Source: DAOMNN01 sp964404505 (lineage in GTDB: Bacteria > Pseudomonadota > Gammaproteobacteria > Burkholderiales > Rhodocyclaceae). Taken from it: a DNA stretch of 64,000 nucleotides. The notes under the pieces were generated by a model, which saw nothing but the letters and a program-made list of their open reading frames with translations, did no database searches and had not been told where the DNA came from. Below are positions 17,363 to 24,305 of the stretch, piece by piece; the first letter of the stretch is position 1, and every line of letters begins with the position of its first letter. The translations under genes and the position numbers were made by a program. The DNA lies in the NCBI GenBank assembly GCA_964404505.1, contig CAYOKH010000001.1, forward strand, positions 62,001 to 126,000. The letters run 5' to 3'.

Positions 17363-17779
17363 CTACACGTCGACGACGGTCTGGGCGAGCCAATCACCCT
17401 GTTCGCACGCCACGCGCAGGCCGGTATACGTAGCACCCTTGATCTCGACCGCCGGATGGTGGCGTCGAACGTCGACAGCTTCTCCCCACGCGACCCCGTC
17501 CAGGCGGGTTCCGTCGATGCGGACTTCGAAGTGGCCAAAAAGCATCCTGCGCACCGCCATCTCGTAAATCAACTGATTGAGCCAGTCGGCCAGAAGCAAT
17601 TCATCGTCCGGTGCCTCGCAGTGCACCGATACCGCCTGCTCGGGCCTGACACGGGCGGGGTCGCAGACGATTGCGGTCATTGCCATCGCGGCCTGCTCGA
17701 ACGCGCGCGACTTGCTCGTGCCGAAACCGCGTACGCCCATGTCGGCCTCGTGCGGAAAATGCTCCCACCCTGTGCTCAT
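17363..17779 (-). CDS. archease
   Basis: Activator of RtcB that promotes its guanylation and multiple turnover in archaea and animals. 138 residues from the ATG at 17779, the usual length. The N-terminal metal-binding motif is 'HFPHEADMGVRGFG' with H10, E11 and D13. The C-terminal hallmark 'AVEIKGATYTGLRV' and the closing 'WLAQTVVDV' match the family end. The region upstream in the same frame (to 17887) is probably not translated. The gene sits 15 bases before rtcB on the same strand and was surely meant to be cotranscribed with it. The ribosome site is weak. Confidence 0.92.
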   Translation of the reverse strand: MSTGWEHFPHEADMGVRGFGTSKSRAFEQAAMAMTAIVCDPARVRPEQAVSVHCEAPDDELLLADWLNQLIYEMAVRRMLFGHFEVRIDGTRLDGVAWGEAVDVRRHHPAVEIKGATYTGLRVACEQGDWLAQTVVDV

Positions 17780-17932
17780 CGACGCAACACCCGCGTCAGG
17801 ATGAAGTCCGGCTGACGATAGCCCGGCCCGGCGCAAACTCGTGCGAGCCGCCCCCTCCTGCCCGCCACCGTGAGGGCGGGACGGCATGCCGGACGGGGCA
17901 CGCGGGAGGCGGGCGCTCGCCCGAGGTGCGGA

Positions 17933-18373
17933 TCAGTCGATCGAGACCGCGATCGCCTTCGGCTTCGATTCGGCAGTCTTGGGCAGCTGGAGGGTCAGCA
18001 TGCCGTCCTTGAAGCTGGCCTTGATTTTGCCTGAATCGACGTTCTCGGGAAGGGTGAAGCTCCGGCTGAAGCTGCCGTAGTGCCGCTCGATTCGATGGAA
18101 CTTCTTGCCCTTTTCCTCCTGTTCCTGCTTGCGTTCCCCTCTTACGGTCATCACACCGTTGTCGACGGAGACATGCACATCCTCTTTCTTGACTTCGGGA
18201 AGTTCCGCCTTGATCACGAACTCGCCATCGGTTTCGGCGATATCGACACGCGGGGACCAGTCCTGTGTCGCAAGCGGCTCCTGCGAGCCGGCGCGCGGCA
18301 GGCCCGCCGACTTTGCGTAGCGGTCGAACAGATCTTCCATCTCGCGCCATGGATCCCATTTCACGATTGCCAT
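17933..18373 (-). CDS. small heat shock protein, Hsp20 family
   Basis: Alpha-crystallin-type chaperone of 146 residues that holds unfolding proteins without ATP. N-terminal arm (1-40, 'MAIVKWDPWREMEDLFDRY'), alpha-crystallin domain about 41-133 with the 'DGMLTL' element near 125, and a short C-terminal tail with 'AIAVSID', a typical IXI-like end. AAGGAAG lies close upstream of the ATG at 18373. It is the first gene of the nine-gene minus-strand array; the archease ATG is 154 bases further on. Its leader carries a perfect 10-bp inverted repeat (18410-18440). No sigma-32 type promoter was recognised. Confidence 0.95.
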   Translation of the reverse strand: MAIVKWDPWREMEDLFDRYAKSAGLPRAGSQEPLATQDWSPRVDIAETDGEFVIKAELPEVKKEDVHVSVDNGVMTVRGERKQEQEEKGKKFHRIERHYGSFSRSFTLPENVDSGKIKASFKDGMLTLQLPKTAESKPKAIAVSID

Positions 18374-18409
18374 GATTATCTTCCTTTTCGGGGATGAGGT
18401 TGACGGTCA

Positions 18410-18440
18410 CCGGCTGACCACCCCTTGTCCGGTCAGCCGG
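18410..18440 (-). promoter_or_regulatory. perfect inverted repeat in the hsp20 leader
   Basis: CCGGCTGACC at 18410-18419 and its exact complement GGTCAGCCGG at 18431-18440 are separated by 11 bases. The element lies 37-67 bases before the hsp20 start codon. As RNA it would make a very stable stem; as DNA it could be an operator for a dimeric regulator. There is no following U-run toward hsp20, so a terminator is unlikely. It is not the ROSE or fourU type of RNA thermometer as far as can be read. Confidence 0.5.
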
Positions 18441-18511
18441 CGGTGTTGAGAGCAATACGAATTTCATGCTAGATCAAACGGGGGTGAAGTCCATGGTCAT
18501 CGGCGCCGCCC

Positions 18512-18525
18512 TTGAGCTTGGTCAA
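18512..18525. promoter_or_regulatory. possible FNR/CRP-family half-consensus palindrome
   Basis: TTGAG-CTTG-GTCAA, a perfect palindrome in the outer five bases of each arm, matching the FNR consensus TTGAT-N4-ATCAA at 8 of 10 positions with symmetrical innermost mismatches. It lies between the divergent hsp20 and PRPP synthetase genes. Spacing to a clear -10 on either side is not ideal, so this is a weak call. Confidence 0.3.
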
Positions 18526-18680
18526 CTGTCGCGCCGGGGTGCCGCGAAAACCGGTAGCATGGAGGACGATGACAGGCATGGGGAGAGGCGAGCGATGGAT
18601 TCGTCGAAAGGGCTCCACCGGGGCGTTGCGGGTCTTCGGCGGCCGGCCGGGTCAGGTATCGATTCCGCGGAGACGTCACC

Positions 18681-19664
18681 ATGATCCGACCGTTGCGCAT
18701 TCTTGCGCTGGGCGAGACACGGGCTTACGCCGGGCGTGTTGCCGCAGCCCTCGGCGTTTCTCTGACCGACCACGAAGAGCGCAATTTCGAGGACGGCGAG
18801 CAGAAGCTGCGCCCGCTCGAGAGCGTGCGCGATGCGGACGTCTTCGTGGTGCAATCCCTGCATGGGGAGCCGGGTGCAAGCGTGCATGACAAGCTTTGCC
18901 GGCTGCTGTTCTTCATCGCGGCGCTCAGGGATTCCTCGGCGTATCGCCTGACCGCGGTGTTGCCGTACCTGTGCTACGCACGCAAGGACCGGCGAACGAA
19001 GGCACGCGATCCGCTGGCAAGCCGCTATGTGGCGCAGTTGCTCGAAGCGGCCGGTGCCGACCGCGTCGTCGTTCTCGATGTCCACAATCTTGCCGCATTT
19101 CAGAATGCATTTCGCTGCCCGGCCGAGCATCTGGAGGCCAACCCCCTGTTCGTCGAGCATTTTGCAGCCCGACTGGGAAATGATTCGATTGCGGTCGTCT
19201 CGCCCGACGTCGGTGGAATCAAGCGTGCGGAGCAGTTTCGGCAGTCTCTGGGAACGCGCCTCGGGTGCGAGACCGGCATGGCGTTCCTCGAGAAGTACCG
19301 CAGCGCCGGCGTGCTTAGCGGCGAGGCTGTGGTTGGCGATGTCCAGGGACGAGTCGCTCTGCTTGTCGACGATCTCATCAGCACTGGTGGCACCCTCATG
19401 CGCGCGGCACGCGCGTGTCGGGAACGCGGCGCAAGCCGCGTTTTTGCCGCGGCCACGCACGGAGTCTTCGTGGGCGATGCCGCACGCGTGCTCTCGGACC
19501 CCGCGCTCGACGGGATCGTGATCACCGATTCGATTCCGGCTGTTGCGCTCGCCGGACAGCCGGTGATGGGCAAGCTGACCGTGCTCGACACGACGTCGCT
19601 TTTCGCCGAGGCGATCCGGCGGCTTCACGAAGGGCGTTCGATATCCGACCTTCCGGGACGGTAA
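18681..19664 (+). CDS. ribose-phosphate pyrophosphokinase, divergent form
   Basis: Makes PRPP from ribose 5-phosphate and ATP. 327 residues, with 'ERNFEDGEQKLRP' early, the catalytic flexible-loop equivalent 'PYLCYARKDRRTKARDPLA' (about 95-113), 'LEAAGADRVVVLDVHN' and the PRPP loop 'VALLVDDLISTGGTLM'. It is clearly diverged from the housekeeping Prs, which has YARQDRK and a histidine-rich DLH motif where this one has DVHN, so it is probably an accessory copy. Start ATG at 18681 with GGAG upstream. Divergent from hsp20. Its product is the substrate of PncB and of the phosphoribosyltransferase in the facing array, which suggests a functional link. Confidence 0.88.
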   Translation: MIRPLRILALGETRAYAGRVAAALGVSLTDHEERNFEDGEQKLRPLESVRDADVFVVQSLHGEPGASVHDKLCRLLFFIAALRDSSAYRLTAVLPYLCYARKDRRTKARDPLASRYVAQLLEAAGADRVVVLDVHNLAAFQNAFRCPAEHLEANPLFVEHFAARLGNDSIAVVSPDVGGIKRAEQFRQSLGTRLGCETGMAFLEKYRSAGVLSGEAVVGDVQGRVALLVDDLISTGGTLMRAARACRERGASRVFAAATHGVFVGDAARVLSDPALDGIVITDSIPAVALAGQPVMGKLTVLDTTSLFAEAIRRLHEGRSISDLPGR

Positions 19665-19683
19665 GGGGCGGCCTGGCGAATCG

Positions 19684-20697
19684 CTAGGCGCCGCAGAGAT
19701 GGGCTTCTGCGAGGTTTAGGTAGTCGCGGGCGCGTTTGTGCCACTTTGCGTGATCGTCGATCGTGCGATCGGTCGTGTGCCAGATCGCAAGCTGTGCCCG
19801 CACGCATGCACGAAAGCTCTTGTAGAAACCAAGCAGTGCGGCAGGGAGGACGTCGCCCGTGGACTGCTGATAGCGCGAAAGTACCTGCTCGCCGATGTGC
19901 CGGGCGCCCAGCCGCTCGCACTCGAGCGCCAGGTAGGCCAGTTCGTCGGCGGGATCGAGCAGCCGAAGCGCGCGATCGAATTCGAGGCAATCGATGACAA
20001 CCGGATTGTCGCCCAGGAGGACGTGCTCGGGTCGAAGGTCACCGTGTCCGTCGACGACCCTGCACGCCCGACTCTCAAGCAGCGGCGGCGGCGTGCTGAC
20101 GAAGCGCGACTGCATCTCGCAAATGCGTGCGATCTGCTCCGCGGGGAGTCCATATCCCGGCCGGGCGAGTTCGCTGCATTGTGTGCGGATATCCTCCTCG
20201 AAGCGGTGTCGATACGCGCCGGGTGCGATCGGTTGCGGCGTCGACCGCGCGTAGAAATCGACCATGAGGAGGGCAAAACGGTCAATGTCGTCGGCGCGCA
20301 CGTTGCCCTCGCGGATGACCGAGTCGAGCATGCGTGCGGTCGGCAGGCGACGCATCCTGACCAGCCAGTCGACCACCGTGCCGCGACCGTTCAGGTTCAG
20401 CTTGCCGTCATCGTCCACCCGGAGGCTTGTCACTCCAAGATACACGGATCCGGCAAGTCTGCGATTGAGTTCGACTTCTGCCACGCAGTCCCGCTCGCGT
20501 GCGGCGAGGGTGCTGAAATCCAGGAATGCGTAGCGTACCGGCTTCTTGAGCTTGTATGCGAAACGGTCGGTCAGGAATACCCATGACATGTGTGTTTCAA
20601 GCGCCTCGATCCGCGTGCCATCCTCCGGGTAGGCCGAGGGCGTCCTCAGGAAGGCGAGCTTGGCGTCGAGGGCGAGCATGTCGGGTTCGCACTTCAC
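19684..20697 (-). CDS. COG2187-type aminoglycoside-phosphotransferase-like kinase
   Basis: Protein of about 337 residues with the eukaryotic-like small-molecule kinase fold. 'FAYKLKKPVRYAFLDF' near residues 46-61 gives the ATP-lysine region, 'VVDGHGDLRPEHVLL' is the catalytic HGD loop and 'VVIDCLEFDRALR' supplies the metal-binding aspartate. It matches the N-terminal half of the COG2187 proteins, which in many bacteria are fused to a second P-loop kinase domain; that half is absent. Substrate unknown; there is no reason to call it a resistance gene. It converges with the PRPP synthetase gene (19-base gap). The GTG start at 20697 is uncertain; ATG at 20679 is the alternative. Confidence 0.8.
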   Translation of the reverse strand: MKCEPDMLALDAKLAFLRTPSAYPEDGTRIEALETHMSWVFLTDRFAYKLKKPVRYAFLDFSTLAARERDCVAEVELNRRLAGSVYLGVTSLRVDDDGKLNLNGRGTVVDWLVRMRRLPTARMLDSVIREGNVRADDIDRFALLMVDFYARSTPQPIAPGAYRHRFEEDIRTQCSELARPGYGLPAEQIARICEMQSRFVSTPPPLLESRACRVVDGHGDLRPEHVLLGDNPVVIDCLEFDRALRLLDPADELAYLALECERLGARHIGEQVLSRYQQSTGDVLPAALLGFYKSFRACVRAQLAIWHTTDRTIDDHAKWHKRARDYLNLAEAHLCGA

Positions 20698-20754
20698 GGC
20701 GGCGGGGCCCTATGGTCGTGTCGATTGCCGGCTTGCAGTGCAGCCGGATTCAGT

Positions 20755-21585
20755 TCAGGGGAACAGGTTCAAGATGCCATCCAGTCCCACGTGATCGAGT
20801 CGGCAGTTGGCAATTTCACGCAGGACCGGCTTCGCGCGGAAGGCGATGCCGAATCCGGCAGCCTCCAACATCGGCACGTCGTTGGCGCCGTCGCCCGCGG
20901 CCATGACCTGTTCCGGCCTGAGACCCAGTCTGTCACGAATCCGACACAGATGTGCCGCCTTGGCCGCGCCATCCACAACCGGCCCTGTGACCCGGCCGGT
21001 GAGCTTGCCATCACGGATCTCGAGTTCGTTGGCGAAGGCTTCGTCAAATCCGAGACGGGCCTTGAGGCGCTCTGTGAAGTAGGTGAATCCGCCCGACACC
21101 AGCACGGTAAACACGCCGGCAGCCTTGAGTTCGTGGATCAGGCGTTCCGCCCCGGGATTGAGCCGCATGCGCCTCTCGTAAACCTCGCCAAGGGCAGCCT
21201 CCGGCAGTCCGGCAAGCACGCTCACGCGACGCGTGAGGGACTCGCCGAAATCGATGTCACCGCGCATCGCCGCCTCGGTGATGGCGGCGACCTCGGCCTT
21301 GAGCCCCTGAATGTCGGCGATCTCGTCTATACACTCGATATCGATCAGGGTGGAATCCATATCCGTGACGAACAGCCCGAAGTCGCCAAGGCGACGCCCT
21401 TCGGGAACCCACGCCCAGTCGAGCCCGGCTTCGGCACAGATCGAAGCCACGGCGGCGGAATTGGACACATCGGCAAGGCGGATTGCGCCGGCATTGATCC
21501 GTTCGATGGTCCTCGGGCGGCAGGCGTGCTCCAGCGCCGCCAGGGCGATGTCCCGGACAACGTCGCCCTGCACGACAAGATTCAT
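20755..21585 (-). CDS. serB: phosphoserine phosphatase
   Basis: HAD-family phosphatase completing serine synthesis. 276 residues. An N-terminal ACT-like region (1-65) precedes the catalytic domain. The nucleophile is D75 in 'LFVTDMDSTLIDIECIDEIAD' (D75 and D77 of DxDST), motif II is 'TVLVSGGFTYF', the motif III lysine is in 'DGAAKAAHL', and motif IV is 'AAGDGANDVPML'. The start codon overlaps the aroG stop (ATGA), so serine and aromatic amino-acid synthesis are translationally linked here. The open frame continues upstream inside aroG but the ATG at 21585 is clearly right by homology length. Confidence 0.95.
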   Translation of the reverse strand: MNLVVQGDVVRDIALAALEHACRPRTIERINAGAIRLADVSNSAAVASICAEAGLDWAWVPEGRRLGDFGLFVTDMDSTLIDIECIDEIADIQGLKAEVAAITEAAMRGDIDFGESLTRRVSVLAGLPEAALGEVYERRMRLNPGAERLIHELKAAGVFTVLVSGGFTYFTERLKARLGFDEAFANELEIRDGKLTGRVTGPVVDGAAKAAHLCRIRDRLGLRPEQVMAAGDGANDVPMLEAAGFGIAFRAKPVLREIANCRLDHVGLDGILNLFP

Positions 21586-22661
21586 TCGCCGCGTCTCCCC
21601 GCCAGTCCCACCTCCTGCAGCAGCTGATGAGCGTTGCGGATCATCTCCACCGTGGTGTCCCAGTCGACGCAGGCGTCGGTCACCGAACAACCGTACCTGA
21701 GTTGCGACAAGTCCTTGGGGATCGGCTGATTGCCCGCCTCCAAGAAGCTCTCGATCATCACGCCCACGATTGAACTGTTGCCTTCGCGGATCTGGTGCAT
21801 TACGTCCTTCATCACGAGTGGCTGCAACTCCGGCTTCTTCCACGAGTTGGCGTGCGAACAGTCGACCACGATGTTCTGCGCGATTCCCGCCCTGGCGAGA
21901 GCCTGCTCGGCCAGAGAGACCGAGACGGTATCGTAGTTCGGACGGCCTGCACCGCCGCGCAGGACCACATGTCCGTAGCGGTTGCCGCGCGTGCGCAGGA
22001 TCGCGGTCTCGCCCCTGGGACTGATCCCGAGGAAACTGTGCGGGTGGGATGCGGACAGGATCGCGTTGATCGCCACGTCCAGATCCCCGTCCGTCGCGTT
22101 CTTGAACCCGACAGGCGAGGACAGGCCCGACGACATTTCGCGGTGCGTCTGGGATTCGGACGTTCGTGCGCCGATCGCGGTCCACGAAATCAGATCGCCA
22201 TAATATTGCGGGCCGATAGGATCGAGCGCTTCGGTCGCGGCGGGCAGGCCGATCTCATTTACGTCCATCAGGAAGCGGCGCGCCTTCTCCATGCCCTGGT
22301 CGATGCGGAAGGAATCGTCCATGTACGGATCATTGATGAACCCCTTCCAGCCGGTGGATGTCCGTGGCTTCTCGAAATACACACGCATCACCAGCAGCAG
22401 GGTGTCTGCGACCTCCTCGGCCAGCGCCTTGAGCCGGTGCGCATAATCGAGGCCAGCCTCGGGATCGTGGATCGAGCACGGACCCAGCACGATGAACAGG
22501 CGGTTGTCCTTGCGGTCCAGAATGTCGCACAGGGCTTTACGGCCATCGAGTACGGTTGCCGCGGCGCGTTCGCTGAGGGGTACACGGGCCTTGATCTCGA
22601 TGGGCGAGGGCATGTGGTCGACGGCAAGGATATTCAGATTCTCTGTTTGGGCGACGGTCAT
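21582..22661 (-). CDS. aroG: 3-deoxy-7-phosphoheptulonate synthase (class I, AroFGH type)
   Basis: First enzyme of the shikimate pathway, condensing PEP with erythrose 4-phosphate. 359 residues from the ATG at 22661, standard for AroG-type enzymes; the longer upstream frame has no homology feel. Landmarks are 'LFIVLGPCSIHDPEAGLDYA' (metal-binding cysteine), 'MRVYFEKPRTSTGWKG', 'IGARTSESQTHREMSSGLS', 'GRPNYD', 'VVDCSHANSWKKPE' and 'GVMIESFLEAGNQ'. GGAG stands 11 bases before the start. Which aromatic amino acid inhibits it cannot be told with certainty. The gene is followed by serB with a four-base overlap. Confidence 0.96.
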   Translation of the reverse strand: MTVAQTENLNILAVDHMPSPIEIKARVPLSERAAATVLDGRKALCDILDRKDNRLFIVLGPCSIHDPEAGLDYAHRLKALAEEVADTLLLVMRVYFEKPRTSTGWKGFINDPYMDDSFRIDQGMEKARRFLMDVNEIGLPAATEALDPIGPQYYGDLISWTAIGARTSESQTHREMSSGLSSPVGFKNATDGDLDVAINAILSASHPHSFLGISPRGETAILRTRGNRYGHVVLRGGAGRPNYDTVSVSLAEQALARAGIAQNIVVDCSHANSWKKPELQPLVMKDVMHQIREGNSSIVGVMIESFLEAGNQPIPKDLSQLRYGCSVTDACVDWDTTVEMIRNAHQLLQEVGLAGRRGE

Positions 22662-23002
22662 TTTGTTCTGGCTCCGCAGTGCAGCATATGGGGCGAATTG
22701 TAACCTGAAGAAGGGCAATCGAAGGGATCGCTGCGCAATCCGCCCCGGACGTTTTGGAACGGACCCTGCACTGCGGCGAGGCATGCCCGGTGTCGGTGAA
22801 TTCAGGCTCCTTTCTGCCATTGACGCCGGTTGCAGGGCGCCGCAGGCGCTGGCCCGATGGGTCGGGTCACGACGCCGCTGCGAACTTTCGGAGATGTCGG
22901 GCATCCGACTTGGGCGGATCGCACAGAACTTCGGCACGCTCATCCGGCAGTGCAGCAGGAAGCGGCCCGACCCGATCATGGAGTCCCGGAGATGTTTCGT
23001 CG
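22662..23002. other. divergent intergenic region, no supported gene
   Basis: 341 bases between aroG (minus) and the DUF3750 gene (plus). Long open frames run through it as extensions of both neighbours but lack start signals. No trp- or tyr-type leader peptide with clustered aromatic codons, no terminator pair and no obvious operator was found. Confidence 0.4.
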
Positions 23003-23818
23003 ATGACAGCAAGCACGCGTCACCCGATCCGATTCGCCCTTGGCGCGCTGACGGCGGTCGTGGCGATTTTTTTTCTGCCCCTCGCGATTGCCGTGACCGC
23101 CCACTATGCGGACGGCACGCAGGAAACCGACTGGCGCACGGCCCGGCGCGACAGCACCGGCATCGCACCCGTGGCGGCCGTCACACCCGAGGCGGTGATA
23201 CATGTCTATGTCGCGCGTGCTTTTCGCTGGCGCGGCGCGTTCGGAGTACACACGTGGATCGCGGCCAAGCCCCAGGGCGCCGACCAATACACCCGCTTCG
23301 AGGTCATGGGCTTCAATGTCGCTCGCGGAGGCAAGGCGGTGAGGGTCCACGAAGGCGTGCCGGACGGCTATTGGTACGGCAATGAACCCGTCCTGATCAG
23401 GGAATTGCGTGGCGGTGCGGAGGTCGATCGGCTGATCGGGCGGCTGCATGAAGCGGCCGGTCTTTACCCGTACAACGACGAGTATCGCATCTGGCCGGGC
23501 CCGAACAGCAACACCTTCATTGCCTACCTCGGTCGTGCTGTACCTGAGCTCAGCCTCGATCTGCCGCCGACCGCGATCGGCAAGGATTACCTTCCCGGCG
23601 GGGCGATGCTTGCACGCGCACCCAGCGGCTCCGGGCTGCAGTTCTCACTGAACGGAATGTTCGGTGTGATTCTCGCCCCGGAGGAGGGATTCGAACTCAA
23701 TCTCCTTGGCCTCAGCGCGGGAATCGACCTGCTCCCGCCGGCATTGAAGCTGCCGGGCGTGGGGCGTGTCGGATTCACCGAGCCGCGCCTCGACCTGACG
23801 ACTGCGGCACCGATCTGA
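23003..23818 (+). CDS. DUF3750-family membrane-anchored protein
   Basis: 271 residues from the ATG at 23003, with GGAGATG about nine bases upstream. One N-terminal hydrophobic segment (about 11-31, 'FALGALTAVVAIFFLPLAIA') suggests a signal anchor with the rest outside the cytoplasm. The body matches what I recall of DUF3750: 'VIHVYVARAFRWRGAFGVHTW', 'DGYWYGNEPVLIRELRGGAE', 'YPYNDEYRIWPGPNSNTF' and 'LPGGAMLARAPSGSGLQFSLNG'. The WPGPNSNTF segment resembles the cysteine/asparagine region of permuted papain-like folds, but no catalytic claim is made. Function unknown. Confidence 0.75.
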   Translation: MTASTRHPIRFALGALTAVVAIFFLPLAIAVTAHYADGTQETDWRTARRDSTGIAPVAAVTPEAVIHVYVARAFRWRGAFGVHTWIAAKPQGADQYTRFEVMGFNVARGGKAVRVHEGVPDGYWYGNEPVLIRELRGGAEVDRLIGRLHEAAGLYPYNDEYRIWPGPNSNTFIAYLGRAVPELSLDLPPTAIGKDYLPGGAMLARAPSGSGLQFSLNGMFGVILAPEEGFELNLLGLSAGIDLLPPALKLPGVGRVGFTEPRLDLTTAAPI

Positions 23819-23847
23819 GGCCCCCGAAGCGGTCTCGCTCACGAAGC

Positions 23848-24261
23848 TCAAAGTGCCGGAGAAGCGCCGATCGCGACCACGCCCGCACGTGCCACCTGCG
23901 CATCTTCGCCGGGCTTGACACCAGACACCCCGACCGCGCCGATCAGTTCACCGTCGACGACGATCATCTCACCGCCCTCGATCGTGGACACGGGGAGCTT
24001 GAGCGCGGCGAAGCGACCGTTGTTCACCATGTCCTCGAGCGACTTGCTCGGCTTGCGCGTCATCACACAGGCACGCGCCTTGTCCGGCGCGACCCGGGTG
24101 CTCATCAGCGGGGCGTCGTCCAGGCGCTGCAGCCACATCAAATGTGCGCCGGCGTCGCAGATTGCGATGGTGACGCACCAGCCGTTGCGTCTGGCCTCGG
24201 CCTCGGCTGCAGCTGCGATCGTCTTCGCATCGTCGAGCGTGAGCATATGACAGGTTTTCAT
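23848..24261 (-). CDS. GlcG/HbpS-family protein
   Basis: 137-residue protein of the GlcG/HbpS (DUF336) fold: 'MLTLDDAKTIAAAAEAEARR', 'VTIAICDAGAHLMWLQRLDDA', 'KARACVMTRKPS' and 'EGGEMIVVDGELIGAVGVSG'. Members bind heme or cobalamin in a few cases and otherwise accompany glycolate, glyoxylate or diol metabolism genes. AGGAAAAC lies upstream of the ATG at 24261. It is the last of four genes on the minus strand with glycerate 2-kinase (44-base gap), tartronate semialdehyde reductase and hydroxypyruvate isomerase, so a role in that pathway is the best guess. Confidence 0.87.
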   Translation of the reverse strand: MKTCHMLTLDDAKTIAAAAEAEARRNGWCVTIAICDAGAHLMWLQRLDDAPLMSTRVAPDKARACVMTRKPSKSLEDMVNNGRFAALKLPVSTIEGGEMIVVDGELIGAVGVSGVKPGEDAQVARAGVVAIGASPAL

Positions 24262-24305
24262 CTCTGTTTTCCTTTGTTGCAAGTGGCGGGGTGTGGGGCG
24301 TCGCG

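Larger units (their letters stand above)
18374..18680. other. divergent control region between hsp20 and PRPP synthetase
   Basis: 307 bases with no gene. It holds the hsp20 leader hairpin (18410-18440), the FNR-like palindrome (18512-18525), a TAGCAT element on the minus strand (18471-18466) that could be an hsp20 -10, and one on the plus strand (18555-18560) that could serve the PRPP synthetase gene. Neither has a good -35. An open frame over part of it has no support. Confidence 0.4.

Noticed and set aside
17861..17880. CCCGCC...GGCGGG hairpin between hsp20 and archease genes, considered as a terminator
   Set aside because: Short stem and no T-run on the transcribed minus strand; does not separate the two genes convincingly.
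19684..20697. Aminoglycoside resistance gene
   Set aside because: Only the general kinase fold is shared; the protein belongs with the COG2187 type of unknown substrate.
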